From CATQGW01 sp965242565 (lineage in GTDB: Bacteria; Chloroflexota; Dehalococcoidia; Bin125): DNA of 64,000 nucleotides. Both the position numbers and the translations under genes were made by a program. Position 1 is the first letter of the stretch; the number at the start of each line of letters is the position of its first letter. Positions 55,607 to 64,000 of the stretch are shown in pieces. Under the pieces are notes generated by a model. That model had not been told where the DNA came from. It made no database searches and saw only the letters and a list, made by a program, of their open reading frames with translations. The stretch covers positions 434,001-498,000 of the forward strand of contig OZ251457.1 of NCBI GenBank assembly GCA_965242565.1, given 5' to 3'.

Positions 55607-57213
55607 CGAGCGACAGCCGCCTGCTCCCCCTCCTGCGGAGCACCCGTCTGCTGGTCGAACACCGTGAAGCGACGATGCAGCTCCGCGAAGTAATCGCGCA
55701 CCGCCTGCTCCCGATGTTCGTCGCTCCACTTCAGCCGCTGCTGCATGATCTCCGCCGTACGCGGCGCCGCGCTGCGGCCCAGATCATGCGTCAGACCCAC
55801 AGCCGTGCGGCGCAGCAGCACGTCCGCCACCGTCCGCGCCCCCTCGTGCTCGACCGCGAAGGCCGCCTGCGCGCCGATGTCGCGGTGATACGGCGAGAGC
55901 GGCTCCGCCAGCACCGCATCCGCCGCCGTGTAAGCCGCCACCTCCGGCGCGCGCGGGCCGTAGGTGCGGCGCAGATGCTGCTCCGTCGGCGCCGGCAGAA
56001 AGCTGGCGCGCGCGTGCGGCTCCGCCGGCAGCGCCCGAATCCCCCGCGCCCGCGGACGCCCGATCTCCCGCCGCACCCGCTCCGACACTTCCCGCCCCAG
56101 CGGGCGCGCCGTCGTCAGCTTCCCGCCCACAATCGAGAACAGCCGCTCCACCCCCTCGCGCTCGTGATCGACGATGAACGAGCGTCGCGTGATCGCCCCC
56201 GGCGACACGCCGTCCGCCGCGTGCGGCAAGGGCCGCACCCCGGAATAGGCGTAGCGCACGTTGCGCCGCTCAATCCCGATCCCCGGCAGCGCCCGCGACG
56301 CCTCCGTCAGCAGATAGTCGATCTCCCAGTCCGCGATCCGCGTCGCGCCCGGATCGCCGTCGTCGTGAACATCCGTCGCGCCCAGAATGTGGTGATCCAG
56401 CCACGGCACGACGAAAATCGGACGTCCGTCCGAGCGCGCCGACAGCAGCACCGCATGGCGCGGCCCGCGGCGCTCCAGGTCCAGCACCAGATGCGACCCC
56501 CGCGTGCCGCCGATCCGCCGCTCCAGACTCCGCCCCGTCGCCTCCAGCACCGCGTCCACCCACGGTCCCGCCGCGTTGATCACCAGCCGCGCCGCCGCCG
56601 ACGAGCGCTTGCCCGTCAGCACATCGTGAAAGTCCACCCCGCGCGCCCGCCGGCGGTCGACGATCACGTAGTCGACCGCTGCGTAGTTGCGCAGATCCGC
56701 ACCCGAGCTGCGCGCCTCCGCCAGATACTCCAGCGTCAGCCGCTCCGGCATCGCCACCTGCGCGTCGTAGAAGCGGTACGCAGCCGTCAGCTCGTCGGTC
56801 GAGACCGCAGGCTCGATCCGCTGCAACTGCCGTGTCGAAAACGAGCGGTGCCACGGCGTCACCTTGCGCGGCGAGAGCAGGTCGTAGAGCAGCAGCCCCG
56901 CCCGCACCACGGCCGCCGGCCGCGGGTCGCCGCGGTAGACCGGCAGCAGGAAACCGAGCGGCCGGACGAGGTGCGGACGCTTACGCAGCAGCCGCTCGCG
57001 CGACTGGAGCGACTCATGCACCAGCCCCGCGTCGCCTGTCGCTAGATAGCGCAGCCCCCCATGAATTAGCTTCGTTGACGCTGAGGTCGTGCCCGACGCG
57101 AAATCGCCCTGCTCGAGCACCAGGGTGCGATACCCCCGCGCCGCGACCGCCGCCGCAATCGCCGCCCCGTTAATCCCGCCGCCGATGATGATCACGTCGT
57201 ATTCGGGTGTCAT
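55603..57213 (-). CDS. glpD: Glycerol-3-phosphate dehydrogenase (FAD-dependent)
   Basis: The 536-residue flavoenzyme has the dinucleotide motif DVIIIGGGINGAAIAAAVAARG, FASGTTSASTKLIHGGLRYL, VINAAGPWVDAVLEATG, GTRGSHLVLDLE and FSIVGGKLTTARPLGREV, the GlpD/GlpA hallmarks. It oxidises sn-glycerol 3-phosphate to dihydroxyacetone phosphate at the membrane. It follows glpK with a four-base overlap. Its TAG stop coincides with the end of an intergenic repeat terminus and with the stop of the convergent IS30 gene. Confidence 0.95.
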   Translation of the reverse strand: MTPEYDVIIIGGGINGAAIAAAVAARGYRTLVLEQGDFASGTTSASTKLIHGGLRYLATGDAGLVHESLQSRERLLRKRPHLVRPLGFLLPVYRGDPRPAAVVRAGLLLYDLLSPRKVTPWHRSFSTRQLQRIEPAVSTDELTAAYRFYDAQVAMPERLTLEYLAEARSSGADLRNYAAVDYVIVDRRRARGVDFHDVLTGKRSSAAARLVINAAGPWVDAVLEATGRSLERRIGGTRGSHLVLDLERRGPRHAVLLSARSDGRPIFVVPWLDHHILGATDVHDDGDPGATRIADWEIDYLLTEASRALPGIGIERRNVRYAYSGVRPLPHAADGVSPGAITRRSFIVDHEREGVERLFSIVGGKLTTARPLGREVSERVRREIGRPRARGIRALPAEPHARASFLPAPTEQHLRRTYGPRAPEVAAYTAADAVLAEPLSPYHRDIGAQAAFAVEHEGARTVADVLLRRTAVGLTHDLGRSAAPRTAEIMQQRLKWSDEHREQAVRDYFAELHRRFTVFDQQTGAPQEGEQAAVAR

Positions 57214-58694
57214 GCGTCCGTCGTCCCCGCTTCAGCGTATAGATTCGCACCGCCGTGCAGCGAGCGCCAGCGTTGAAAAGCCGCCTCAAGATCGGCCCGC
57301 GGCTCGACCCTGGTGTAAGCGAGCTCGCAGGGCGGCGGCGTGCCAAGATCGGCCTCCACCGCCAGCCGCGCCGCGCCGAGCGCCGTCGTCTCCAGATTCG
57401 CGGGCCGTAGCACCGGCCGTTGCAGCGCGTCGGCCTGAATCTGCAGCAGCGCGTCGCTGTTGGCCAGACCGCCGTCCACCCGCAGCTCGCCGATCGGCGA
57501 CGGAAACGCCTCCACAATCTCCCGCACCCGAAAGGCGATCGCCTCCAGCGCCGCCCGCGCAATCTGCGCCCGCGTGGTCCCCGCCGACAGCCCGGCGATC
57601 ATCCCCCGCGCCCGCGGCTCCCAGTGCGGCGCGCCGATCCCGGCCAGCGTCGGCAGAATCGCAACCCCGCCGCTGTCCGACGCCGACGCCGCCAGACGCG
57701 ATAGCTTGGCTGCGTCGGCGGCAATCCCCAGCTCGGCCACCATCCAGTCGATCAGCGCCCCGACGGTGAAGACGCCGCCCTCAAGCGCCAGCGCATCGGG
57801 CGCATCGGCCGCCGCTGTGAGCAGCAGCCCCGGCGGCGGTTCGCCCGTGCCGTCTGTGCCGTCACTGCGAGCGAGCACGAACGCGCCGGTGCCGTAGGTG
57901 CATTTCGCCGCATCGGGCGAGCGGCAATCCTGACCGAACAGCGCCGCCTGCTGGTCCCCCGCCACCGCCAAAATCGGCAGCGGCTCGCCCAACAGCTCCG
58001 CCGCCGTCTCGCCGAACAGCCCGCGGCTGGGCCGCACCTGCGGCAGCGCCGCTTCGGGCACATCCGTCCACTCCGCAAGCTGCGGATCCCACGACTCCGT
58101 CCCGAGGTTGTAGAGCAGCGTGCGCGAGGCGTTGGTGCGGTCCGTGACGTGCGCCACGCCGCCCGTGAGCTTCGCGATCAGCCAGCTATCTACCGTGCCG
58201 ACCGCCAGCTCGCCCCGCTCCGCCCGCTCCCGTGCGCCCGACAAACGTGCGCCCGGCGTCTGATCGAGTATCCAGGCCAGCTTGGGCGCCGAAAAGTAGG
58301 CATCGGGCGTGAGACCCGTGCGCTGCCGAAACTCAGCCTCGTGCGCAGCAGTCAGCGCCGCCGCCCGATCCGCCGTGCGACGGCAGTGCCAGACGATCGC
58401 CGGCCCGATCTGCGACAGGCTTGAGCGCTCCCAGACCACCGAGGTCTCGCGCTGATTGGCGATCGCGACCGCTCGAACGCGCGACGCACCACCGACCGCC
58501 CGCACCGCCTCGCGTGCGGCTTCTAGCTGACTCGACCAGATCGCCTCTGCGTCCTGCTCCGCCCAGCCCGGCTGCGGATGCTGCGTCGCCAGCGGACGCC
58601 GCGCCTGCGCACACAACCGCCCACGCACGTCAAAGACCAACGCGCGGCTGCTCGATGTGCCCTGGTCCAGCGCCAGGTAGAGCTCGCGGCTCAA
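57210..58694 (-). CDS. glpK: Glycerol kinase
   Basis: The 494-residue FGGY kinase has YLALDQGTSSSRALVFD, VRAVAIANQRETSVVWE, WLIAKLTGGVAHVTDRTNASRT, AVAGDQQAALFGQDC, KCTYGTGAFVLA and ELRVDGGLANSDALLQIQAD. It phosphorylates glycerol to glycerol 3-phosphate, the substrate of the co-translated glpD product. No facilitator gene glpF is nearby. GlpK of this length is complete. Confidence 0.95.
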   Translation of the reverse strand: MSRELYLALDQGTSSSRALVFDVRGRLCAQARRPLATQHPQPGWAEQDAEAIWSSQLEAAREAVRAVGGASRVRAVAIANQRETSVVWERSSLSQIGPAIVWHCRRTADRAAALTAAHEAEFRQRTGLTPDAYFSAPKLAWILDQTPGARLSGARERAERGELAVGTVDSWLIAKLTGGVAHVTDRTNASRTLLYNLGTESWDPQLAEWTDVPEAALPQVRPSRGLFGETAAELLGEPLPILAVAGDQQAALFGQDCRSPDAAKCTYGTGAFVLARSDGTDGTGEPPPGLLLTAAADAPDALALEGGVFTVGALIDWMVAELGIAADAAKLSRLAASASDSGGVAILPTLAGIGAPHWEPRARGMIAGLSAGTTRAQIARAALEAIAFRVREIVEAFPSPIGELRVDGGLANSDALLQIQADALQRPVLRPANLETTALGAARLAVEADLGTPPPCELAYTRVEPRADLEAAFQRWRSLHGGANLYAEAGTTDA

Positions 58695-58700
58695 GGGGAG

Positions 58701-58817
58701 CTAGGCGTCTTCTTCCGCGTCGCGGCGCCGGCCCATCACGACCCGCGCGACGGCCGCGATCACCGCCAGCAGCGCCCCAATACCGATGATTCGCCTCTTC
58801 CGCATCTGTCTGTCCAT
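58701..58817 (-). CDS. Short single-helix membrane peptide upstream of glpK
   Basis: The 38-residue frame MDRQMRKRRIIGIGALLAVI has one transmembrane helix followed by a charged tail. It ends six bases before the glpK ATG, so it is probably in the operon. TAGCCT at 58879-58884 on the minus strand is a candidate -10. A longer start at 58916 is possible but less hydrophobic-signal-like. Confidence 0.45.
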   Translation of the reverse strand: MDRQMRKRRIIGIGALLAVIAAVARVVMGRRRDAEEDA

Positions 58818-59261
58818 TCGTTGTCGGCGCTCCCCATCGCCGCAAACGACGGGCAACGCGCAAATCCGGATCATCGCTAGGCTAGCACGCCCGCCCACAT
58901 CAGGCGCGCTGCCCATCCTCCAACACAGCTCTGAAAGTCTCCCCCCATCGCGGGGGGAGATTTAGAGGGGGGCGCGCCGCAACACCGCACGCCCCGGAAC
59001 CTCCGAAGGCGCCCCCAGATTCATCGCCCCGCCGACCCCCCTTCCATCGCCCCTCGGCCCCTTCCCGTCATTTCCGCCGACCTCTCCCGTCATTCCTGCG
59101 CAGGCAGGAATCCAGGCGCCCCCCGCCGTTCGTTTACCCTGCGAACCATCAACGGCTCTCAAAATGCCGCTTCGGGGGGCTTCGGAGCACCGAAGAGGTC
59201 ATGAGCGATCGGCTGCGGCGGGAGGGGCTGTAGACTCGCTGGGCGTTCGAGGAGGACCCCG
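58818..59261. other. 444-base gap with hairpin repeats
   Basis: Contains the perfect 23-base hairpin TCTCCCCCC-ATCGC-GGGGGGAGA (58938-58960), related to the element at 19.7 kb and followed by TTTAGAGGGGGGCGCG. It also holds CGTCATTTCCGCC and CGTCATTCCTGCGCAGGCAG repeats (59066-59112) and the TAGACT promoter box of the secreted HELCH protein. No gene is seen. Confidence 0.55.
59231..59236 (+). promoter_or_regulatory. Candidate -10 box of the HELCH protein gene
   Basis: TAGACT lies 25 bases before the ATG, with GGAGGACC as ribosome-binding site between. Confidence 0.45.
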
Positions 59262-60446
59262 ATGGTCGGATGGCGGCGGGCCGCATCGCTCGTGGTGATC
59301 GCGCTGGCCGCCCTCGCGGCACTGGCGCTGACCGGCGCCGCGAGCGCCGACGATGGCGAACAAGCGGCCACCGCGCCTACGGTCTTGCAGCCGACGCAGG
59401 TCGTCGCCGCGATCCCCGAGGGCTACAACCAGCTCTTCCCGCTTCAGTGGGGCGGCGGCTCGCTCTTTCAGCTCAAGGCGCGGCTGGCGACGATGGGCTG
59501 CATCGCGAACACGATCTGGAATCACGACGGCGGCGAATGGCGCGGCTACAACCAGTACAATGTGCCGTCGACCCTGAACGCCGACTGGCTGTCTGCGTAC
59601 GGGGAGTTCGTGCCGGCGGGGAGCCTGTTCGCAACCTGCTTCGATGTCTGCGAGTTCAGCTACTTTGAGGTGCCGAGCGGCGATTTGCCGTGTCAGTCAT
59701 TGGCTGAGTTCCGCGAAAGGGACTTCTACGGCATCCTCCCGTACCCCATCGATGACTCGTCCGCATGCACAGACGACTTCGACGAGCGCGTGAAGGAGCA
59801 TGTCCTGCCGTCGATGCCGCTGTACCCGGACACATGCATCATTCGACAAAGCACTCCTCCCGGGGGAAATCCACAAGGGTTCACAGGTCACCCGATCGCC
59901 TTGAGACGCAACGCCGCTACGTACCCGTACTACCCGAGCTTCGTCGTGGTCTACACGACGACGATGCCGCCGGTGAGCGAAAGGGAAAAGGTGGTGGCTC
60001 TGAACACGGAGATACACGAGCTCTGCCACACGAACCAGAGCTTCCACTTCATCGAACAGATGAAGCCTGATCTATTAATCGCGGTACCAGGGCCATCGAG
60101 CAATAGGTGGGCAGCAACTACGCCGGGCAACACCTTCATCGATCTGGTCGGATTCACACGCGACGACGACGGTGAGTGGTCGCTCCCTGCTGGCACATAT
60201 GAGGGGATTTATGGCCAGCACGCCCCCACGGAATTGGCGGCCGAGATCTGCTCGATGTACTTCATCCACAGGCTGGGAGAGCGAAGCGACTACGCCGGCA
60301 GGACGTACAACTTTGAGAAGCGAGGTTTTGAGCGGTTGCCGGACACCAGGGAGTTTGATCCGATGCAGTACCTCACAGACGAGATTGTGGAGTGGATCGA
60401 GACTTGGGTCGCGCTGCCGGCGATCACCGCTGCCGAGACGGACTGA
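59262..60446 (+). CDS. Secreted protein with HExxH motif, putative zincin metallopeptidase
   Basis: The 394-residue protein has a signal peptide (SLVVIALAALAALALTGAASA). A conserved-looking block follows: EGYNQLFPLQWGGGSLFQLK and LATMGCIANTIWNHDGG. IHELCH at residues 251-256 forms an HExxH zinc site (H252, E253, H256), and TELAAEIC about 70 residues later offers E324 or E328 as a third ligand, as in gluzincins. Several cysteines (FATCFDVCEF, PCQS) suit an exported protein. I know no family with this exact layout; peptidase function is inferred. Codon use is mixed, less GC-biased in the second half. Confidence 0.75.
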   Translation: MVGWRRAASLVVIALAALAALALTGAASADDGEQAATAPTVLQPTQVVAAIPEGYNQLFPLQWGGGSLFQLKARLATMGCIANTIWNHDGGEWRGYNQYNVPSTLNADWLSAYGEFVPAGSLFATCFDVCEFSYFEVPSGDLPCQSLAEFRERDFYGILPYPIDDSSACTDDFDERVKEHVLPSMPLYPDTCIIRQSTPPGGNPQGFTGHPIALRRNAATYPYYPSFVVVYTTTMPPVSEREKVVALNTEIHELCHTNQSFHFIEQMKPDLLIAVPGPSSNRWAATTPGNTFIDLVGFTRDDDGEWSLPAGTYEGIYGQHAPTELAAEICSMYFIHRLGERSDYAGRTYNFEKRGFERLPDTREFDPMQYLTDEIVEWIETWVALPAITAAETD

Positions 60447-60545
60447 GGGCTGGACTGCGGCGTGTGGGCGGCTGCGGGCAAGCTAAGGTCGGCCCGGAGC
60501 TGCCACAAGCAGAGCTGTGGGCCTGGAGCGTTGGCCGACCGCCCA

Positions 60546-60737
60546 TCACTCAAAATCCTCGCTGCCGTCTCGATACCCCCCGACATCGTCAAAGCCCAAT
60601 AGATCGTCATCGAGCGAGCCGAGCGCGCTGCTCTCCTGGGTCGATGGCGGCTCCTCCACACCCCGCTCCCCAACCGGCTCGTCCAACCACCCCCGCAAAC
60701 GCCCAACCAGATGCCTAACAGCCGCCAAGAACGACAT
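60546..60737 (-). CDS. Small acidic protein downstream of the DUF192 gene
   Basis: The 63-residue product starts six bases after the DUF192 stop, with GGGGGAGTGAAGG as ribosome-binding site. It has an amphipathic N-terminal helix (MSFLAAVRHLVGRLRGWLDE) and a strongly acidic tail (GSLDDDLLGFDDV). No family is recognised; the spacing argues it is real. Confidence 0.55.
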   Translation of the reverse strand: MSFLAAVRHLVGRLRGWLDEPVGERGVEEPPSTQESSALGSLDDDLLGFDDVGGYRDGSEDFE

Positions 60738-60743
60738 CGCCCT

Positions 60744-61346
60744 TCACTCCCCCTCAATCACCAGCCGATCCCCCACCCCAATCCCCAGCTCCGCATACCG
60801 CCCCGCCGGCATCTCCAGCGCGTAGCTGTACGGCTGCGACGGACGCCGAATCTCCCGCGAGTGCGCCTCCAGCGTCACGAACTCCAGAATCCGCCCCTCC
60901 GCATCGAGAAACGCCACGTGCAGATCGATCGGCACATTGTTGTTCCAGAAGCCGCCATGCACGGGCGGATCGTCGAAGATGAACAGCATCGCATTCGCCG
61001 GCGGCAGCCCCGTCGCGTACATCAACCCCCGCTGCCGCCGCGCCGACGTATCCGCGATGAACACCCCCAACTCCAGCTCGCCGCCCGTCGTCTCCATCGT
61101 CATCCGCGTCCACGCGAACTCAATCGGCTCCACGCCCTCGCCGAGCTCCAGCCAGTCGGCCAGGTTCGGCGGCCCAGCCTGCTCGGTCTGCTCTGTCTGC
61201 TCAACCTGCTCAGTCTGCGCCGCCTGCCCAACCGCCTGAGCGGGAGGCGGCGTCTCCTGCGCCGGCTCGGCCTGCCGCGAGGGCCCGCACGCCAGCGCCG
61301 CCGCGGCGACCACCAGCACGACAGCGAGATGTCGGAGCGCGCCCAT
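60744..61346 (-). CDS. DUF192-family lipoprotein
   Basis: The 200-residue protein has a lipoprotein signal (LAVVLVVAAAALAC, lipobox Cys 20) and a Glu/Gln-rich linker with EQTEQTEQ repeats. A DUF192 domain follows: VFIADTSARRQRGLMYATGL, NAMLFIFDDPP, GGFWNNNVPIDLHVAFLD and AGRYAELGIGVGDRLVI. Usual homologues have FWMKN where this has FWNNN. DUF192 proteins are small extracytoplasmic domains of unknown role. The frame continues upstream through tRNA-Met but that part is not coding. Confidence 0.88.
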   Translation of the reverse strand: MGALRHLAVVLVVAAAALACGPSRQAEPAQETPPPAQAVGQAAQTEQVEQTEQTEQAGPPNLADWLELGEGVEPIEFAWTRMTMETTGGELELGVFIADTSARRQRGLMYATGLPPANAMLFIFDDPPVHGGFWNNNVPIDLHVAFLDAEGRILEFVTLEAHSREIRRPSQPYSYALEMPAGRYAELGIGVGDRLVIEGE

Positions 61347-61356
61347 CCCGCAAGGG

Positions 61357-61362
61357 TAAACT
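61357..61362 (+). promoter_or_regulatory. Candidate -10 box of tRNA-Met
   Basis: TAAACT lies 13 bases before the mature 5' end of tRNA-Met. Confidence 0.45.
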
Positions 61363-61375
61363 GAGCGAGCCCAAC

Positions 61376-61451
61376 GGGCCGGTAGCTCAGGGGTCAGAGC
61401 AGGCGGCTCATAACCGCTCGGTCGCTGGTTCGAATCCAGCCCGGCCCACCA
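61376..61451 (+). tRNA. tRNA-Met (anticodon CAT, elongator-like)
   Basis: The acceptor GGGCCGG pairs with CCGGCCC, the anticodon stem GCGG/CCGC encloses CT-CAT-AA, the T-arm is CTGG-TTCGAAT-CCAG, and CCA is encoded. The paired first base and body resemble elongator tRNA-Met. Without modification data a tRNA-Ile(CAT) cannot be fully excluded. Confidence 0.95.
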
Positions 61452-61472
61452 ACCCACCGCACGAACTCCCCC

Positions 61473-64000
61473 TCAGGCCGCCGACAGCCACAACCCCGTC
61501 AGCGCCTCCGCCTGCTCGAGCACCGTGTCCGTCGCCCGCTCCTGCTTGTCGGGCGGGTAGCCGTGCTTGCGCAGCACCCGCTTCACCGCCGTCCGCAGCT
61601 TCGCCCGCACCGCCTCCCGATGCGCCCAGTCCAGCGACGCCGAGCCGCGCACCATCTCGACCAACTCCCGCGCGATGCCCCGCAGCTTCTCGTCGCCCAA
61701 CACCTCCACCGCGCTCTCGTTGTCCGCCAGCGCGTCGTAGAACGCCAGCTCATCGTCCCTCAGACCGAGCCGCTCGCCCCGCCCCTCGGCCTCTCGCAGC
61801 TCCCGCGCCAGATCGATCAGCTCTTCGATCACCTGCGCCGCCTCCACCGCCCGATTCCGGTAGCGCAGCAGCGAACGATCCAGCAGCTCCGAGAAGTTGC
61901 GCGCCTCCACCACATTCTTCCTGCGCCGCGCCGCGATCTCCCCCTTCAGCAGCTTCTGCAGCAACTCCACCGCCAGATGACGCTGCGGCATCCCCCGCAC
62001 CTCCGCCAGAAACTCATCGGACAGAATCGAGGTGTCCGGCTTGCCCAGCCCCGCCGCGGCGAAGATGTCCAGCACCCCCTGCGACGCGACCGCGTTCGAG
62101 ACCAGCCGCCGCAGCGCGTAATCCAGCTCCTGATCGGCCTGCCCCTCCGCCGGCGAGCGCTTCGACAACGCCGTCCGCACCGCCTGGAAGAACGCCGCAT
62201 CGTCGCGGATGCGCCGCGTCTCCTCGTGCGGCGCCGCCAGCGCGAACGCCTGCGTCAACTCCCGCACCGCCGCCAGACACCGCTCCTTCCCGTCCTCCTG
62301 CGCCAAAATGTGCTCCTGCGCCGCCGGCAGCAGCGCCAGACGCTGCTCCGCCGTCCCCCGCCGCCAGAGCGAGCGATCAAACCCGTGAAACAGCCCCTCG
62401 CAAACCTCGTACTTCTCGACCAGCGCCGCCACCGCATCCTCGTGGTTCAATGTCGTCCGACCCGTCCCGCCGCTCTCCGTGTAGACCGCCAGCGCCTGCT
62501 TCAGGTCGTGCGCCAGACCCAAATAGTCCACCACCCGCCCGCCGTCCTTGTCCTTGAACACCCGATTGACCCGCGCGATCGCCTGCATCAGGCCGTGCCC
62601 CCGCATCGGCTTGTCCACGTACATCGTATGCAGACTCGGCGCGTCGAAACCAGTCAGCCACATATCGCGCACCAGCACGATCCGCAGCCCGTCTTCCGGA
62701 TCGCGGAAGCGGTTCGCCAGCGCCTCGCGGCCCGCCTTGTTGCGAATATGCCGCTGCCACTCCGTCGGATCCGACGCCGAGCCCGTCATCACCACCTTGA
62801 TCTCGCCCGCCTCATCGTCCTCGCTGTGCCACTGTGGACGCAACCGCGTCAACTCCGCGTACAGCTCCACGCAGATCCGCCGACTCATGCAGACCACCAT
62901 CGCCTTGCCCGACAGCGCCTCCAGCCGCTGCTCGAAATGCTCCACGATGTCCTCCGCAATCTGCCGCACCCGCGGCTTCGCCCCCACCACCGCCTCCAGC
63001 TGCGACCAGCGCGTCTTCAGCTGCTCACGTTCCGCCGACTCCTCGCCCTCCGTGATCTGCTCGAAATTCGCATCCAGCAGCTCCCGATCGCCGCGAATGC
63101 CCAGCTCCACCAGCCGACTCTCGTAATAGATCGGCACCGTCGCCTTGTCCTCCACCGCCCGCTGAATGTCGTACACGCTGATGTAATCGCCGAACACCGC
63201 CCGCGTATCAGCGTCCCGCTTCTCGATCGGCGTTCCCGTGAAACCCACAAACGACGCCCGCGGCAGCGCATCCCGCATATGCCGCGCGAACCCGTCGATG
63301 AAATCGTACTGACTGCGGTGCGCCTCGTCCGCTATCACCACGATGTTCCGACGCTCCGACAGCGCCGGCTGCTCCCCGCCCCCGCGCTCCGGAAAGAACT
63401 TCTGAATCGTCGTGAAAATCACCCCGCCCGACGCCCGCCGCAGCCGCGACCGCAAATCCGCCCGACTCTCCGCCTGCTCCGGCCGCTGCCCCAGCACATC
63501 CGCGCAGCGCGAAAACGTCGTGAACAACTGGCTGTCCAAATCGTTGCGGTCCGTCAGCACCACAATCGTCGGATTGCCCATCCGCGCATCACGCGCTATC
63601 GCCCCAGCGTAAAACGCCATCGTCAGACTCTTCCCCGAACCCTGCGTGTGCCAGACCACCCCGATCCGACGATCCCCCCGCTCCCCGCCCGCGCGGCCCG
63701 TCTCGTAACGCCCGCCCGGCTCCGCGAAGCCCGCCTCCTCCGAAGCCCGCACCGTCTGCTCCACCGCGTGCCGCACCGCGTGAAACTGGTGATACCCAGC
63801 CAACTTCTTCGCCGTCGCCCCGCCGTCGTCCTCGAACACGATGAAATCGCGCACCAGCGCCAACAGACGCGACGGCTCGCACACCCCCTCCAGCAGCACC
63901 TGCAACTCCGGCATATGCGGATCATGCAGCCGCTCGCCCGAAATCGTCCGCCACGGCTTGAACCACTCCATCCCCGCCGTCAGCGTCCCTAGCCGCGCCC
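61473..64000 (-). CDS. hsdR: Type I restriction enzyme R subunit, N-terminus beyond window edge (EcoR124-like)
   Basis: The frame is open to the last base, so the gene continues past the window; about 840 C-terminal residues are present. It carries RIGVVWHTQGSGKSLTM (Walker A), IVVLTDRNDLDSQLF, VIADEAHRSQYDF (DEAH), VGFTGTPIEKRDADTR, a second RecA domain with MWLTGFDAPSLHTMY and AIARVNRVFKDKDGG, and a long helical C-terminus (LGDEKLRGIARELVEMVR). The N-terminal nuclease domain is outside. It differs in type from the HsdR at 14.6 kb, so the genome has at least two type I systems. The ATG at 63971 is internal. Confidence 0.93.
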   Translation of the reverse strand, partial: ARLGTLTAGMEWFKPWRTISGERLHDPHMPELQVLLEGVCEPSRLLALVRDFIVFEDDGGATAKKLAGYHQFHAVRHAVEQTVRASEEAGFAEPGGRYETGRAGGERGDRRIGVVWHTQGSGKSLTMAFYAGAIARDARMGNPTIVVLTDRNDLDSQLFTTFSRCADVLGQRPEQAESRADLRSRLRRASGGVIFTTIQKFFPERGGGEQPALSERRNIVVIADEAHRSQYDFIDGFARHMRDALPRASFVGFTGTPIEKRDADTRAVFGDYISVYDIQRAVEDKATVPIYYESRLVELGIRGDRELLDANFEQITEGEESAEREQLKTRWSQLEAVVGAKPRVRQIAEDIVEHFEQRLEALSGKAMVVCMSRRICVELYAELTRLRPQWHSEDDEAGEIKVVMTGSASDPTEWQRHIRNKAGREALANRFRDPEDGLRIVLVRDMWLTGFDAPSLHTMYVDKPMRGHGLMQAIARVNRVFKDKDGGRVVDYLGLAHDLKQALAVYTESGGTGRTTLNHEDAVAALVEKYEVCEGLFHGFDRSLWRRGTAEQRLALLPAAQEHILAQEDGKERCLAAVRELTQAFALAAPHEETRRIRDDAAFFQAVRTALSKRSPAEGQADQELDYALRRLVSNAVASQGVLDIFAAAGLGKPDTSILSDEFLAEVRGMPQRHLAVELLQKLLKGEIAARRRKNVVEARNFSELLDRSLLRYRNRAVEAAQVIEELIDLARELREAEGRGERLGLRDDELAFYDALADNESAVEVLGDEKLRGIARELVEMVRGSASLDWAHREAVRAKLRTAVKRVLRKHGYPPDKQERATDTVLEQAEALTGLWLSAA

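Noticed and set aside
61563..63992. 809-codon plus-strand ORF opposite the second HsdR
   Set aside because: Composition is dominated by Arg, Leu, Pro and His, typical of an antisense shadow; the minus strand has all helicase motifs.

Overview
The window is about 65-70 % G+C by eye, densely coded, and uses many GTG/TTG starts. Five CoA-transferase family III (CaiB/BaiF) genes carrying six domains, a MaoC-type hydratase pair, two crotonases, a glcDEF glycolate oxidase, an RraA-like protein and several small exported proteins point to a heterotrophic Chloroflexota bacterium, perhaps Dehalococcoidia/SAR202-like or sponge-associated. This assignment is inferred from gene content and protein style; the window has no rRNA or other marker gene that settles it.

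Layout. 1-12.1 kb: the end of a YifB/ComM-type ATPase, an amidohydrolase, tRNA-Arg, a methyltransferase/ASCH-like pair, two cyclophilins (one membrane-anchored), a divergent MaoC pair and fused CaiB-CaiB gene, two envelope proteins, tRNA-Pro, pyrD and a small CxC protein. 12.5-19.7 kb: an Mrp/ApbC ATPase without its CxxC, a NYN-domain protein, then a complete type I restriction-modification locus in the order hsdR-hsdS-hsdM. 19.9-30.0 kb: a roughly 10 kb minus-strand run with two CaiB genes, a membrane peptide, a PncC-like protein, an alpha/beta hydrolase, glcD, a PIN toxin-antitoxin-like pair lodged between glcD and glcE, then glcE, glcF and an MBL hydrolase. 30.1-32.9 kb: three consecutive Phd-VapC-type modules, two with nearly identical antitoxin N-terminal parts. 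32.9-35.4 kb: two more CaiB genes. 36.1-38.3 kb: a 733-residue membrane-anchored collagen-like protein with a 14-G tract inside its coding region. 38.3-53.1 kb: crotonases, Crp/Fnr regulator, RraA-like protein, MFS transporter, HtrA-type protease, RlpA-like Tat protein, SpoU methyltransferase, GIY-YIG protein, SDR, flavin reductase, VTT-domain protein and a class III aminotransferase. 53.8-55.6 kb: a broken IS110 transposase and an apparently intact IS30 transposase. 55.6-61.5 kb: glpD-glpK, a secreted HELCH protein, a DUF192 lipoprotein and tRNA-Met. 61.5 kb to the end: the C-terminal part of a second HsdR.

The most unusual layer is in the intergenic DNA. From about 35 kb rightward most gaps are filled by a composite repeat: inverted ends resembling TAGGGCGTGTTCAC that begin exactly at the TAG stop codons of neighbouring genes, a conserved core of about 120 bp that starts with a CAGACTTGATCTGGG palindrome, and locus-specific 23-25 bp tandem arrays built on CGTCATTCCCGC. 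Two copies fill the whole gap between convergent genes from one stop codon to the other, so they may be both mobile (MITE-like) and bidirectional terminators. Many genes also have a TAnnCT box very close to the start codon, suggesting short-leader or leaderless transcripts.
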